A DNA stretch of 61,794 bases from positions 1 to 61,794 of the forward strand of contig JBGAOY010000024.1 of NCBI GenBank assembly GCA_044221555.1, given 5' to 3'. The notes beneath the pieces were generated by a model. The model was given only the letters and a program-made list of their open reading frames with translations. It was not told the origin of the DNA and searched no databases. The DNA comes from JAEUJM01 sp044221555 (GTDB lineage Bacteria > Actinomycetota > Acidimicrobiia > Acidimicrobiales > DATDAH01). Below, piece after piece: positions 7,570 to 15,675 of the stretch (position 1 is the first letter of the stretch; each line of letters opens with the position of its first letter). The translations under genes were made by a program, and so were the position numbers.

Positions 7570-9144
7570 ATGCCCGTCTCGCCACTCGAGCCCAACGACC
7601 CACGACGTCTCGGCGACTTCGAGCTGAGCGGCCGCTTGGGCGCCGGCGGCATGGGCGTGGTGTACCTGGGGAAGGGCGCCGACGGGGAGCTCGTGGCGGT
7701 CAAGCTCGTGCGCGCCGACCTGGCCCACGACGCCACGTTCCGCGAGCGGTTCCGGCGCGAGGTCGAGGCGCTGCGACGCGTGTCGGGGCCGCGAGTGGCG
7801 CGACTCCTCGCGGCCGACACCGAGGCCCCGCAGCCCTTCCTGGTCACCGAGTACGTCGACGGCCCCACGCTGGCCGACAGCGTGACCGCGAACGGGCCCG
7901 TGGCCGGCGAGCGGCTGCGCGCCCTGGCCGCGGCGCTGGCCGAGGCCATCGTCGTCATCCACGAGGTCGGCGTGATCCACCGCGACCTCAAGCCGAGCAA
8001 CGTCATCCTCGCCGCCGACCAGCCGAAGCTGGTCGACTTCGGCATCGCCGCGGCCGCGGGGTCGATGCCGCTCACGATGGCCGGCACCGTGATCGGGTCC
8101 GCGGGGTGGATGGCTCCCGAACAGGCGGCGGGCGAGGTGTCCACCCCCGCGGTCGACGTGTTCACGTGGGCATCGCTGGTGGCGTTCGCGGGCACGGGTC
8201 GCCCGCCGTTCGGTGTGGGCGGGCCCGAGGAGGTGACCGCCCGCATCATGAACGGCGAGGCCGACCTCAGGGGCCTGCCACAGGAGGTTCGGCCCTTCGT
8301 CGAGGCCGCCTTCATCAGGGACCCCGCCCAGCGGCCCTCAGCCCGGGCGGTGCTGTCGGGCCTGGTCGGCCGGGACGAGGCCAGCACCGACGAGCTGGTG
8401 GAGGAGACCACCCACCTCATCGAGAACACGTGGGTGATGCCCGTCGGGGGATGGCCGGCGGCCGCGGCGAGCACGCCGGCCCAGCCTCCGGCCCCGCCCA
8501 CGGTGGCCACAGCCATGCCGATGGCGGCGGCACCGCTCCCGCCGGCGGGTGCCGCGGCGCCGGCACCCGCTCCCGCGCAGCGCCGGACATGGCCGCTGGT
8601 CGTGGCGGTCGGCGTCATCTGCCTGCTCATCGGCGTCGCCGGTGCGTTGGTGCTCGGCGGGGGCGGGGGTGACGACGGCGACACCGCGTCGGCCACGACG
8701 GTCGCGGCGCCGCCCGCCACCGCGGCGCCCACGACCACGGCGGCGCCCACGACGACCACTGCACCCCCGACCGTCGACCTCGGCCTCGAGCTCACCGTCG
8801 TCCGCGACGCCTTCGACGCGGCGAACGACGGCGGCGACCTGTGTGACGACGCCGGAGTGCGCGTCTCGGTGACCACCGGCGACGGCGAGTCGGTGCTCGC
8901 CGACGCCGCGTTCCCGGCCGGCGAGCAGGTCCCCGGCACGGGCGACGTCGTCACCGGCACGGTGGGCAACGACTGCCTCTACTCGCTGCCGCTTCCCGGT
9001 GTCATCGACGCCGACCAATACGTCGTCACGCTGCGAGACGGTGAGGGTGAGTTCGACTCCGAACCGTTCAGCCGCGCCCAGGTCGACGCCGAGGCCGGCA
9101 CCATCGCCCTGGAGGTGGTGCAAGCCGACCTGGTTCCCCTGTGA
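7570..9144 (+). CDS. membrane Ser/Thr protein kinase with extracytoplasmic sensor domain
   Basis: This 524-residue receptor kinase has a Hanks-type domain at residues 14-265: glycine loop GRLGAGGMGVVYLG, ATP lysine in VAVKLV (about 47), catalytic HRDLKPSN (137-144), DFG (156-158) and APEQAAG. An Ala/Pro-rich linker leads to one membrane helix at about 342-363. A Thr/Pro-rich stalk follows, then a C-terminal outer domain of about 125 residues with two cysteines that could pair. PASTA repeats, usual in actinobacterial PknB-type kinases, are absent, so the ligand is unknown. The start is ATG 7570. It diverges from the acyl-CoA dehydrogenase operon and stands alone. Confidence 0.92.
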   Translation: MPVSPLEPNDPRRLGDFELSGRLGAGGMGVVYLGKGADGELVAVKLVRADLAHDATFRERFRREVEALRRVSGPRVARLLAADTEAPQPFLVTEYVDGPTLADSVTANGPVAGERLRALAAALAEAIVVIHEVGVIHRDLKPSNVILAADQPKLVDFGIAAAAGSMPLTMAGTVIGSAGWMAPEQAAGEVSTPAVDVFTWASLVAFAGTGRPPFGVGGPEEVTARIMNGEADLRGLPQEVRPFVEAAFIRDPAQRPSARAVLSGLVGRDEASTDELVEETTHLIENTWVMPVGGWPAAAASTPAQPPAPPTVATAMPMAAAPLPPAGAAAPAPAPAQRRTWPLVVAVGVICLLIGVAGALVLGGGGGDDGDTASATTVAAPPATAAPTTTAAPTTTTAPPTVDLGLELTVVRDAFDAANDGGDLCDDAGVRVSVTTGDGESVLADAAFPAGEQVPGTGDVVTGTVGNDCLYSLPLPGVIDADQYVVTLRDGEGEFDSEPFSRAQVDAEAGTIALEVVQADLVPL

Positions 9145-9182
9145 CCGAGTTCCCGGGGCTGTACACCAGCGTCTACGATCGT

Positions 9183-9195
9183 TGAACGGCGTTCA
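9183..9195. repeat. 13-bp palindrome upstream of a secreted-protein gene
   Basis: TGAAC-GGC-GTTCA is a perfect inverted repeat with a 3-base centre, 15 bases before ATG 9210. It resembles a LexA half-site pair, but the spacing is 3 rather than 4. It may be an operator or only a leader hairpin. Confidence 0.3.
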
Positions 9196-9209
9196 CAAGG
9201 GGAACTGGG

Positions 9210-10691
9210 ATGAGACTCGATCGTGCGATCGCGTCGGCTGTTGCCGTCGCGCTGACCGTGCTGGTGCTGGGGTCGGGGGTACCACCGGCCGGAGCCGACA
9301 CCGCGTTGGTGAACTACACGTGCGACCTGCCCGACGGGGCCACCGGCACCCTGGCCGGCCAGATCCCCGACACGGTGGCGGTCGACAACCTCGAGGTGAC
9401 GGTGGACGACTCGCCCGATCCTGTCGTCCGGGGCCAGAACCTGCACCTCGACCTCGACGTGCCGTTCCCCGACTTCGCGGGCCAGTTGCCCGACCTCCCG
9501 ATCGGCGGCTACGGGTACTTCTACATCCGCCAGATCGACATCACCCAGCCCCTGCCCACGGGGCTGAACTTCGCCACCCTCACCGCCACCCTCACCCCGA
9601 GCCCCAACTGGGCCACCGTCAGCCGTGAGTTCGGCAACCTCAAGATCCACATCCAGAGCGTCGTGCCCGGATCCCGCATCCGTGTGAACGCCGACGTCAC
9701 CCCACCCACGATCGAGATCGAGCAGTCGGCCGGTGTGTGGGTGCCGCTCGACTTCATCCCCAGCGTCGACGTCGACGCCATCGTCAACGGGGCGCCCGGG
9801 TCGACGATCAACTGGAAGCCACCCACCCTGAACGCGGTGGTCAAGTACAACAAGTCGATCCCGATCCTCATCAACGTCAACTGGAACGACGTCAACACGC
9901 CGTGCACGCCCAACGACCCCAACCAGGTGATCGTGTCCACCCTGGTGGCTACCCCGTCGATGAGCGCCACCCTCACCCGCACCGAGGCCAGCGTCGACGT
10001 GGGCCAGACGATCCACTACGACGTCGCCGTGCAGAACACGGGTGACGTGGCCCTCAGCGGGGTCACCGTGGCCGTGCCCAACGCCACCTGCGACGCCCCG
10101 CCCGCGTCCATCGCCACGGCGACCACGGCCAACGTCGCGTGCACCCACGTCGCCGCGTCCGGCGACATCGGCACCTACACCCGCAGCGCCAGCGTCGACA
10201 CGGCCGAGACCGCCGGCACCACCACCAACGCCGTGAGCACCACGGTCAGCCCCCGCCACGTCGCCGATGCTGCGATCGGCTCCGCCGCCGCCGGCCCGTT
10301 CAGCGGCGACGGCACCTACTCGGGCACCGTCACGCCGGGGCAGACGGTGAAGGGCAACGTCGCCAGCGGTGCCAGCCGCTCGTACTTCGTCCAGGTCGGC
10401 AACGACGGTGACGCCACCGACTCGATCACCGTGCGCGGGGTGGACTCGGGCGCCGCCGGGTACAAGGTCACCTACTTCGACGCCGCCGGGACGAACATCA
10501 CCACTGCGGTGAAGGCGGGCACGTACGTGGTCCCCAACCTCGCCGCCGGCGCCACGGTCACCCTCCGCGTGAAGATCAAGGCCACCGGCTCCTCGGTGCG
10601 AGGCTCGTCCCACAACGCCGACGTGACCGTCTCGCCGACCACCGCCCCGTCGGCCACCGACACCGTCCGGGCCAAGGCAAAGCGCACCTGA
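9210..10691 (+). CDS. secreted Ig-like-fold surface protein
   Basis: The 493-residue protein has a signal peptide (AVAVALTVLVLGSGVPPAGA). Residues 30-250 form an unrecognised beta-rich domain. Residues 255-345 are a DUF11/CARDB-like repeat (VDVGQTIHYDVAVQNTGDVA, then LSGVTVAVPNATC), and a second such repeat lies near 390-485 (SYFVQVGNDGDATDSITVRG). The composition is rich in Thr, Asp and Val with very few Lys or Met, as in exported actinobacterial adhesins. It has no sortase signal or C-terminal helix, so it is released or held by partners. The start ATG is preceded by AAGGGGAAC. A strong hairpin follows the stop. Function unknown; a wall or matrix role is inference. Confidence 0.75.
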   Translation: MRLDRAIASAVAVALTVLVLGSGVPPAGADTALVNYTCDLPDGATGTLAGQIPDTVAVDNLEVTVDDSPDPVVRGQNLHLDLDVPFPDFAGQLPDLPIGGYGYFYIRQIDITQPLPTGLNFATLTATLTPSPNWATVSREFGNLKIHIQSVVPGSRIRVNADVTPPTIEIEQSAGVWVPLDFIPSVDVDAIVNGAPGSTINWKPPTLNAVVKYNKSIPILINVNWNDVNTPCTPNDPNQVIVSTLVATPSMSATLTRTEASVDVGQTIHYDVAVQNTGDVALSGVTVAVPNATCDAPPASIATATTANVACTHVAASGDIGTYTRSASVDTAETAGTTTNAVSTTVSPRHVADAAIGSAAAGPFSGDGTYSGTVTPGQTVKGNVASGASRSYFVQVGNDGDATDSITVRGVDSGAAGYKVTYFDAAGTNITTAVKAGTYVVPNLAAGATVTLRVKIKATGSSVRGSSHNADVTVSPTTAPSATDTVRAKAKRT

Positions 10692-10742
10692 GGCCGGCGC
10701 CACCCGTTCCCGCCGGGCCAGCGCGGGCCCCTGCGGGGACGC

Positions 10743-10777
10743 GGAAAGGGGGCGGGCCCGAGGGCCCGCCCCCTTCC
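10743..10777. terminator. bidirectional terminator hairpin
   Basis: A GC-rich stem of about 14 bp (AAGGGGGCGGGCCC paired with GGGCCCGCCCCCTT) closes on a 2-base spacer, with one extra A on the left arm. It sits between convergent genes ending at 10691 (plus) and 10799 (minus). No T-tract follows, as is common in actinobacteria. Confidence 0.75.
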
Positions 10778-10798
10778 ATCACGCTGTGTGCGGCAGGC

Positions 10799-10987
10799 TC
10801 AGCCGATCGAGGTGCCGACGCTGTTGAACTTGTTCGAGGCGTTCTTGCCGAGAACGGTCACAGCGGCGATGCACACCACGGCGATCAGGGCCACCAGCAG
10901 GGCGTACTCGACGAGGGACGCACCACGCTCCGAATCGGCGAAGCGGGCACGCATCCAGTTGGCGAGGAACTCGTAGGTGAGGATCAT
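10799..10987 (-). CDS. Flp-family type IVb pilin
   Basis: This is a 62-residue pilin-like protein. After a short leader (MILTYEFLANWMRARF) comes the Flp core ERGASLVEYALLVALIAVVCIAAVTVLG, with the Glu at position 5 of the mature pilin and the Tyr beside it that define the Flp class. It would be trimmed by a TadV-type prepilin peptidase and assembled into adhesive fibres by the Tad machinery. ATG 10987 is preceded by CGGAG 11 bases upstream; a TTG at 11026 is less likely. No tad assembly gene is present in the window, so this copy is an orphan here. Confidence 0.88.
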   Translation of the reverse strand: MILTYEFLANWMRARFADSERGASLVEYALLVALIAVVCIAAVTVLGKNASNKFNSVGTSIG

Positions 10988-11042
10988 CGGTACTTGTCTC
11001 CGTTTGTTGTTCGGCACGAGTTCCAACCGGACCCGTGTTCTG

Positions 11043-11054
11043 ACAAGTCCTTGT
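11043..11054. promoter_or_regulatory. inverted repeat upstream of the Flp pilin gene
   Basis: ACAAG-TC-CTTGT is a perfect 5-bp inverted repeat 56-67 bases upstream of the pilin ATG. A second dyad, GGGC-GATCG-GCCC, lies at 11083-11095. The position fits an activator or operator site, but no regulator family is recognised. Confidence 0.3.
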
Positions 11055-11101
11055 ATCGACCGTCACCCGGCGGTTCGTGATAGGGCGATCGGCCCAATTC
11101 C

Positions 11102-11119
11102 GCTGACCCGCGGGTCAGC
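11102..11119. terminator. 18-bp perfect palindrome at the stop of the lipoprotein gene
   Basis: GCTGACCCGCGGGTCAGC reads the same on both strands and spans the TGA stop (11115-11117) of the endonuclease/exonuclease/phosphatase-fold gene. It most likely forms a terminator-like hairpin between that gene and the downstream Flp pilin gene, although a DNA-binding dimer site is also possible. Confidence 0.4.
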
Positions 11120-12077
11120 CGCCGGCATCGCTCCCCGCCGTCCAGCGCCACTCGACGGCGAGCGGGTCGTGGTCGCTCAGCGGGGCTCCCTGGGCGTCGA
11201 CGAACGTGGCCCGCTCGAACGTGTGGCTGACCGGTGTGAGGTCGACGCCACCCCCACCCCGGAAGAAGAACCGGTCGATCACGTCGTCGTCGGCGCCACA
11301 GTCGAGGACGTCGCAGACGTCCTGCAGCCCCGCGAGGCGGGCGAATCGCCGCAACTGGCGGCCGTCGGGCTCCTCGCTGTAGCTGAGGTTCCAGTCACCG
11401 CCGACGATCACGGCCCGGTCGGCCGAGTGCTCGGCCAGGTAGGCGGCCAGGTCGTCGAGGTCGTCACCGCGGGCCACGTTGTCGGCCTCCTCGCTGCCTG
11501 CCTCCATGTGCAGGTCGTACAGGTCGAGCGAGGGGCCGCCCTCGGGATCGTCCGGGTCCAGATGGAGGGTGGTGGCCGCGAACCCCTTGAGGGCGAGGCA
11601 GTCGGCCGCCGCGGGTGCGCACGTCTGCCACGGCACCCGCTCGAGCGGGTCGATCGGGAGCCGGGACAAGACGTTGAGGCCGTCACCCACCAGCGCGCTC
11701 TCCCGGTGGATGGGGTTGAGCGCCGTCGCCCCGGGGTGCGGCTCGCTCTGGTACCCGTGATCCGCCTCGGCCCGGAGCAGCGCGGTGTACGAGCCGAAGT
11801 CCTCCTGCAGCACCACCACGTCGTAGGCGTTGAGCAGCGGGCTCATCACGGGCTGGTTGTCCTCGGGGTGCTGGTCGGCGTTCACCCCCTGCGGCAGCCC
11901 GGCCACGTTGTACGTGAGCGCGGTGAACGAGCCGCCGGGGCCGGCCGCGGCGGCAGTCGACGTCGTGACCCCCGCTTCGGCACGCGGCTCGGCCGGGCCG
12001 CTGCCGTCGCCGGCGCACGACGACACGGCCAGCACCATGGCGACCACCACCCCACCGAGCCAGGTCACCCGTCGCAT
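11115..12077 (-). CDS. endonuclease/exonuclease/phosphatase-fold lipoprotein (sphingomyelinase-like)
   Basis: This 320-residue exported lipoprotein has a lipobox with Cys21 (LAVSSC), then a linker and an EEP domain. Visible EEP motifs are LTYNVAGLP, VVVLQEDF, DLHMEAG, IVGGDWN near residue 227, and the C-terminal LSDHDPLAVEW near 303, which supplies the catalytic His/Asp pair. The family includes Mg-dependent phosphodiesterases such as neutral sphingomyelinases and secreted DNases. The YNVAGLP and SDHDP phrases are closer to the sphingomyelinase-like group, but substrate is not determined. It acts at the outer face of the membrane. It diverges from the Tat-exported amine oxidase with 31 bp between starts, so the promoters must overlap. 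Confidence 0.85.
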   Translation of the reverse strand: MRRVTWLGGVVVAMVLAVSSCAGDGSGPAEPRAEAGVTTSTAAAAGPGGSFTALTYNVAGLPQGVNADQHPEDNQPVMSPLLNAYDVVVLQEDFGSYTALLRAEADHGYQSEPHPGATALNPIHRESALVGDGLNVLSRLPIDPLERVPWQTCAPAAADCLALKGFAATTLHLDPDDPEGGPSLDLYDLHMEAGSEEADNVARGDDLDDLAAYLAEHSADRAVIVGGDWNLSYSEEPDGRQLRRFARLAGLQDVCDVLDCGADDDVIDRFFFRGGGGVDLTPVSHTFERATFVDAQGAPLSDHDPLAVEWRWTAGSDAGG

Positions 12078-12108
12078 CCTCCCAGTCTGCCCCGCCTACC
12101 GTGACCGC

Positions 12109-13572
12109 ATGGCGCTGACACGGCGGGCCTTCCTCGGCGGGCTGGCGGGGGCCTCCGCCGGCGCACTCCTGGGTGCCTGCGGCACCACCGCCCCGGCTCC
12201 ACCCGTCACCACCCGCCCCCGCCCCGACGAGGGCAGCCGGCGCCGTGTCGCCGTGGTCGGCGCCGGACTGGCGGGGCTGGTCACCGCTCTGGACCTGCGC
12301 GAGGCGGGCTGGGACGTCGTCGTGCTCGAGGCGCGCACCCGCGTCGGCGGTCGGGTGCTCACCCTGCGCGACGACTTCTCCGACGGCCTGCACGCGGAGG
12401 GTGGCGGCGAGTCGATCGACGACAACCACCACCGGATCCTCGCCCGCCTCGCGGCCAACGGGCTGCGCACCGAACGACGGTCCACGGCGCGCCAGCAGGC
12501 CATCGTGTTCCGGCGCGGCCGGCGCCAGACCGCGTCGGCCTTCGCGGCCGGGCGCTCGGGGCAGGTCGGAGCGGACTACGCGCGCTACTACGACCAGGTC
12601 GCCCGGCTCGGGCGCGGCGTCGACCCCGAGCATCCCGACAGGGCCCCTCGGGCCGAGGAGCTCGACGGGCGCAGCCTGGCCGATCTGCTCGACGACCTCG
12701 CGCTCGTGCCCGAGGCCCGCTTCCTCGTCGAGGCCGAGGAGTCCAGCGAGTACAACGTCGAGCCCAGCGACCTCTCGCTCCTGTTCCTGGCCCAGCAGGA
12801 GGCGGTGGTGGCCGACGTGCCCGACCGGGCCGCGGAGACCATGCGGGTGGAGGGCGGCAACGACCGGCTGCCGGCGGCCCTCGCAGCCGCGCTGGGCGAC
12901 TCGCTGCGCACCGGGCGACCGGTCACCGCTGTCGAGCACGGCCGCGACGGGGTCCGGGTACACGCCGGCGGCGCACCCGTCGACGCGGCCCACCTGGTGC
13001 TGGCGCTGCCACCCCCTCCCCTGAGCCAGATCCGGTTCGACCCGGTGCTGCCGCCGTCGGTCGCTGCGGTCACCGGCCTCGGCCTCGGCCCGACCACCAA
13101 GGTGGTCACCCGCTACGAGCGAGCCTTCTGGCGCGACGAGGGTCTTTCCGGGCTCACCGTGTCCGACAACGGCTTCGACATCGCGTGGGACGCGGCCGAC
13201 TCCTACGACGCCGGCGGCAGCGGCATGCTGACCGCATTCACCACCGGCGACGAGGGGGCGCAACTGTCGGGCCTCGACGACCGTGCCCGCATCGAGCGGG
13301 TGCAGGCCGAGGTGGGCGAGGTGTACCCAGGATCCGCCGAGCTCCGTTCCGGTGAGGCCGCCACCACCGCATGGGCCCGTGAGGTGTTCAGCGGTGGCGC
13401 CTACGCGGCGTACCGCCCCGGCCAGGTCACCACGCTCTGGCCGGCCCTGCGCTCCGCCGTGGGCCCCATCCGGTTCGCGGGCGAGCACACCGAGGCCCTG
13501 GCCGGCTACATGGAGAGCGCGGTTCGTAGCGGGGAGCGGGTGGCCCGCGCCATCGGCCCCGCCCCGGGCTGA
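12109..13572 (+). CDS. Tat-exported flavin monoamine oxidase family protein
   Basis: The 487-residue FAD oxidoreductase has a twin-arginine signal (LTRRAFLGG) followed by a lipobox-like GALLGAC with Cys24, so it is probably a Tat lipoprotein. The dinucleotide-binding fold is at about 45-82 (VAVVGAGLAGLVTALDLREA, then RVGGRV). The C-terminal flavin-contact block is RFAGEHTEALAGYMESAVRSG. It fits amine oxidases and related phytoene-desaturase-type enzymes that oxidise primary amines or amino acids to imines and H2O2. The expected aromatic cage residues cannot be assigned by eye, so the substrate is open. It is close to, but not overlapping with, the sulfatase gene downstream. Confidence 0.88.
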   Translation: MALTRRAFLGGLAGASAGALLGACGTTAPAPPVTTRPRPDEGSRRRVAVVGAGLAGLVTALDLREAGWDVVVLEARTRVGGRVLTLRDDFSDGLHAEGGGESIDDNHHRILARLAANGLRTERRSTARQQAIVFRRGRRQTASAFAAGRSGQVGADYARYYDQVARLGRGVDPEHPDRAPRAEELDGRSLADLLDDLALVPEARFLVEAEESSEYNVEPSDLSLLFLAQQEAVVADVPDRAAETMRVEGGNDRLPAALAAALGDSLRTGRPVTAVEHGRDGVRVHAGGAPVDAAHLVLALPPPPLSQIRFDPVLPPSVAAVTGLGLGPTTKVVTRYERAFWRDEGLSGLTVSDNGFDIAWDAADSYDAGGSGMLTAFTTGDEGAQLSGLDDRARIERVQAEVGEVYPGSAELRSGEAATTAWAREVFSGGAYAAYRPGQVTTLWPALRSAVGPIRFAGEHTEALAGYMESAVRSGERVARAIGPAPG

Positions 13573-13636
13573 CCCACCCACACGCGGCCCCGAGGTGGGC
13601 TAGACCATTCCCCACCACGATCTGCGCAGGGAGACC

Positions 13637-15169
13637 ATGGCCCACGATCCGATCACCGCCGAGACCACCAGCGTGGCCGACAACCGCGAGCCCCGGTTCG
13701 TGCACCCTGCCCAGGAGCAGCAGGTGGCCGAGAAGCTGGCCGCGCTCGAGGCCCGCACCGGCAAGCGCCCGAACGTCCTCTTCGTCTACATGGACGACGT
13801 GGGCTGGGGTGACTTCGGGTGCTACGGGGGCGGCGTCATGGCCGGCGCGCCCACGCCCAACATCGATCGGCTCGCCCGGAACGGCCTGATGCTCACGTCG
13901 TGCTACTCCGAGCCGTCGTGCACGCCGTCGCGCGCCTCGATCATGACCGGGCGCCTCCCGATGCGTCACGGCCTGCTCATCCCACCGATGTACGGCATGC
14001 CCGGCGGGCTGGAGGGCGAGATCACCCTCCCCGACAAGCTCAGTGAGGCCGGCTACGTCACCCAGGCCGTGGGCAAGTGGCACATGGGTGAGAACCTGGC
14101 CAGCCAGCCGCAGAACGTGGGCTTCGACGACTTCTACGGGTTCCTCAGCGTGTCGGACATGTACACCGAGTGGCGCGACCCCTACTTCTTCCCCGAGGTC
14201 GCCTACAGCGACGAGCGCACCGAGTGGATCCGCAACGAGCGCTTCAACAAGTGCTGGGTGCATGCCACCCGGGGCGGCGAGCCCGAGAACGTCGAAGAGG
14301 TCACCATCCCCGTGCTCTCGACCCTCGACGACCGCTGGGCGGCCTACTCGCAGGAGTTCATCCGGCGCATGGCCGGCGACGAGCGACCGTGGTTCCTCTA
14401 CCACTGCACCCGCGGCGCCCACTTCGACAACTACCCGCTCGAGCGGTTCCAGGGCTCCTCCCCGGCCCGCCACCCCTACAAGGACACCATCGTCGAGCTC
14501 GACGACATCGTCGGTCGCCTGGTCGCCACGCTGGAGGAGACCGGCCAGGCCGACAACACGCTGGTGTTCATCTCGTCCGACAACGGCCCCGAGATGGAGA
14601 CGTGGCCCGACGCCGCGTACACCCCCTTCCGCTGCGCCAAGGGGTCCACGTGGGAGGGGGGCGTACGGGTGCCGGGCGTCTTCTCGTGGCCCGGCATGAT
14701 CGAGCCGCGGGCCTCCGACGGGCTGTTCGACCAACTCGACCTGTTCGCCACGTTGCTGCACCTCGCCGGCGCCGACGACGCGGTGCCCGACGACCGCTTC
14801 GTCGACTCGATCGACCAGACGTCGTTCCTGCTCGGCGACGACGCCGCCTCGAACCGCAAGTTCCACTACTACTGGCTGACGGCCACCTTCTCGGCCCTGC
14901 GGGTCGGCGAGTACAAGTACATGATCGCCTCGATCTCCGACGACGACACCGACGTGGTGAACTCGGGTGGCTTCAGCGGGGTCATGCAGCAGTACGGGTA
15001 CGGGAAGATGTTCAACCTGTACCTCGACCCCAAGGAGACCCACAGCTACCTGATCCGCAAGCTCGTCTACATCGAGCTGATCCAGTCGGCGATGGCCGCG
15101 CACCACCGCACGTTCCACAAGTGGCCGAACCGCCCGCCCATGATCGACCCCGCGGTGGCCGGGCGGTGA
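13637..15169 (+). CDS. arylsulfatase-family sulfatase
   Basis: This is a 510-residue type I sulfatase. The formylglycine signature SCTPSRASIMTGR has Cys95 as the residue to be modified. Other active-site elements are FVYMDDVGWGDFGCYG (metal aspartates), the GKWHMG lysine and histidine, and the SDNGPEMET metal ligands. It would hydrolyse a sulfate ester using calcium and formylglycine. No signal peptide or Tat motif is visible at the N-terminus, which is unusual for sulfatases of this size and suggests a cytoplasmic enzyme. No formylglycine-generating enzyme gene lies in the window. The start ATG follows AGGGAGA at a good distance. Confidence 0.93.
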   Translation: MAHDPITAETTSVADNREPRFVHPAQEQQVAEKLAALEARTGKRPNVLFVYMDDVGWGDFGCYGGGVMAGAPTPNIDRLARNGLMLTSCYSEPSCTPSRASIMTGRLPMRHGLLIPPMYGMPGGLEGEITLPDKLSEAGYVTQAVGKWHMGENLASQPQNVGFDDFYGFLSVSDMYTEWRDPYFFPEVAYSDERTEWIRNERFNKCWVHATRGGEPENVEEVTIPVLSTLDDRWAAYSQEFIRRMAGDERPWFLYHCTRGAHFDNYPLERFQGSSPARHPYKDTIVELDDIVGRLVATLEETGQADNTLVFISSDNGPEMETWPDAAYTPFRCAKGSTWEGGVRVPGVFSWPGMIEPRASDGLFDQLDLFATLLHLAGADDAVPDDRFVDSIDQTSFLLGDDAASNRKFHYYWLTATFSALRVGEYKYMIASISDDDTDVVNSGGFSGVMQQYGYGKMFNLYLDPKETHSYLIRKLVYIELIQSAMAAHHRTFHKWPNRPPMIDPAVAGR

Positions 15170-15242
15170 CCGACGGTGTGGGGCCGTCGATGAGCCGGCA
15201 GCTACATTCTGGCGCTCACCCGACCGGAGGATGATCCCCGCC

Positions 15243-15644
15243 ATGCCCGCCTCATCCCGCACCATCCGCCGACGCCTGGCGGCCACCGCCGCCGCGTTGC
15301 TGGTCGGAGGCCTCGCGCTGACCGCGTGTGGCAGCGACGGCGGCGACGTCGAGTTGGTGGAGGGCGTCACCGAGAACGTCGACGCGCTGGACAACTCCTT
15401 CGCACCGGAGGAGATCACCATCCCCGCCGGCGCAGAGATCGTGTTCACCAACCGGGGCCGCAACGACCACAACGTCGTCCCGGTCGACGAGGACCAGGAC
15501 TGGACCATCGAGGTCGACGACTTCAAGCCCGGCGCGCCGCCCACCCCGGTCCGCTTCACCGAGCCAGGCACGTACGACTACTTCTGCTCGATCCACGGCA
15601 CCGCCACGGCGGGAATGACCGGCTCCATCACCGTCGAAGGCTGA
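15243..15644 (+). CDS. cupredoxin-domain lipoprotein
   Basis: The 133-residue protein has an Arg-rich n-region, a hydrophobic segment and the lipobox LALTAC (Cys29). The mature part is a plastocyanin/azurin-like cupredoxin with type 1 copper ligands visible as His in RNDHNVVPV, Cys in YDYFCSIHG, the following His, and Met in ATAGMTGS. It is a small blue-copper electron carrier or copper-storage protein outside the membrane. ATG 15243 is chosen 12 bases from the GGAGG; an in-frame ATG at 15231 abuts the GGAGG directly and is less plausible. It is followed 31 bp later by the beta-helix lipoprotein, so co-transcription is likely. Confidence 0.87.
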   Translation: MPASSRTIRRRLAATAAALLVGGLALTACGSDGGDVELVEGVTENVDALDNSFAPEEITIPAGAEIVFTNRGRNDHNVVPVDEDQDWTIEVDDFKPGAPPTPVRFTEPGTYDYFCSIHGTATAGMTGSITVEG

Positions 15645-15675
15645 CGCAACGACACCCAACTGGGGGGACCCAAAC

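Noticed and set aside
6312..8969. The glutaryl-CoA dehydrogenase frame extended to a nearly 900-residue fusion
   Set aside because: The extension is antisense to the kinase gene; ATG 7487 gives the normal family N-terminus.
9183..9195. LexA (SOS) box upstream of the secreted-protein gene
   Set aside because: The half-sites GAAC/GTTC are three, not four, bases apart, and the flanks do not match.
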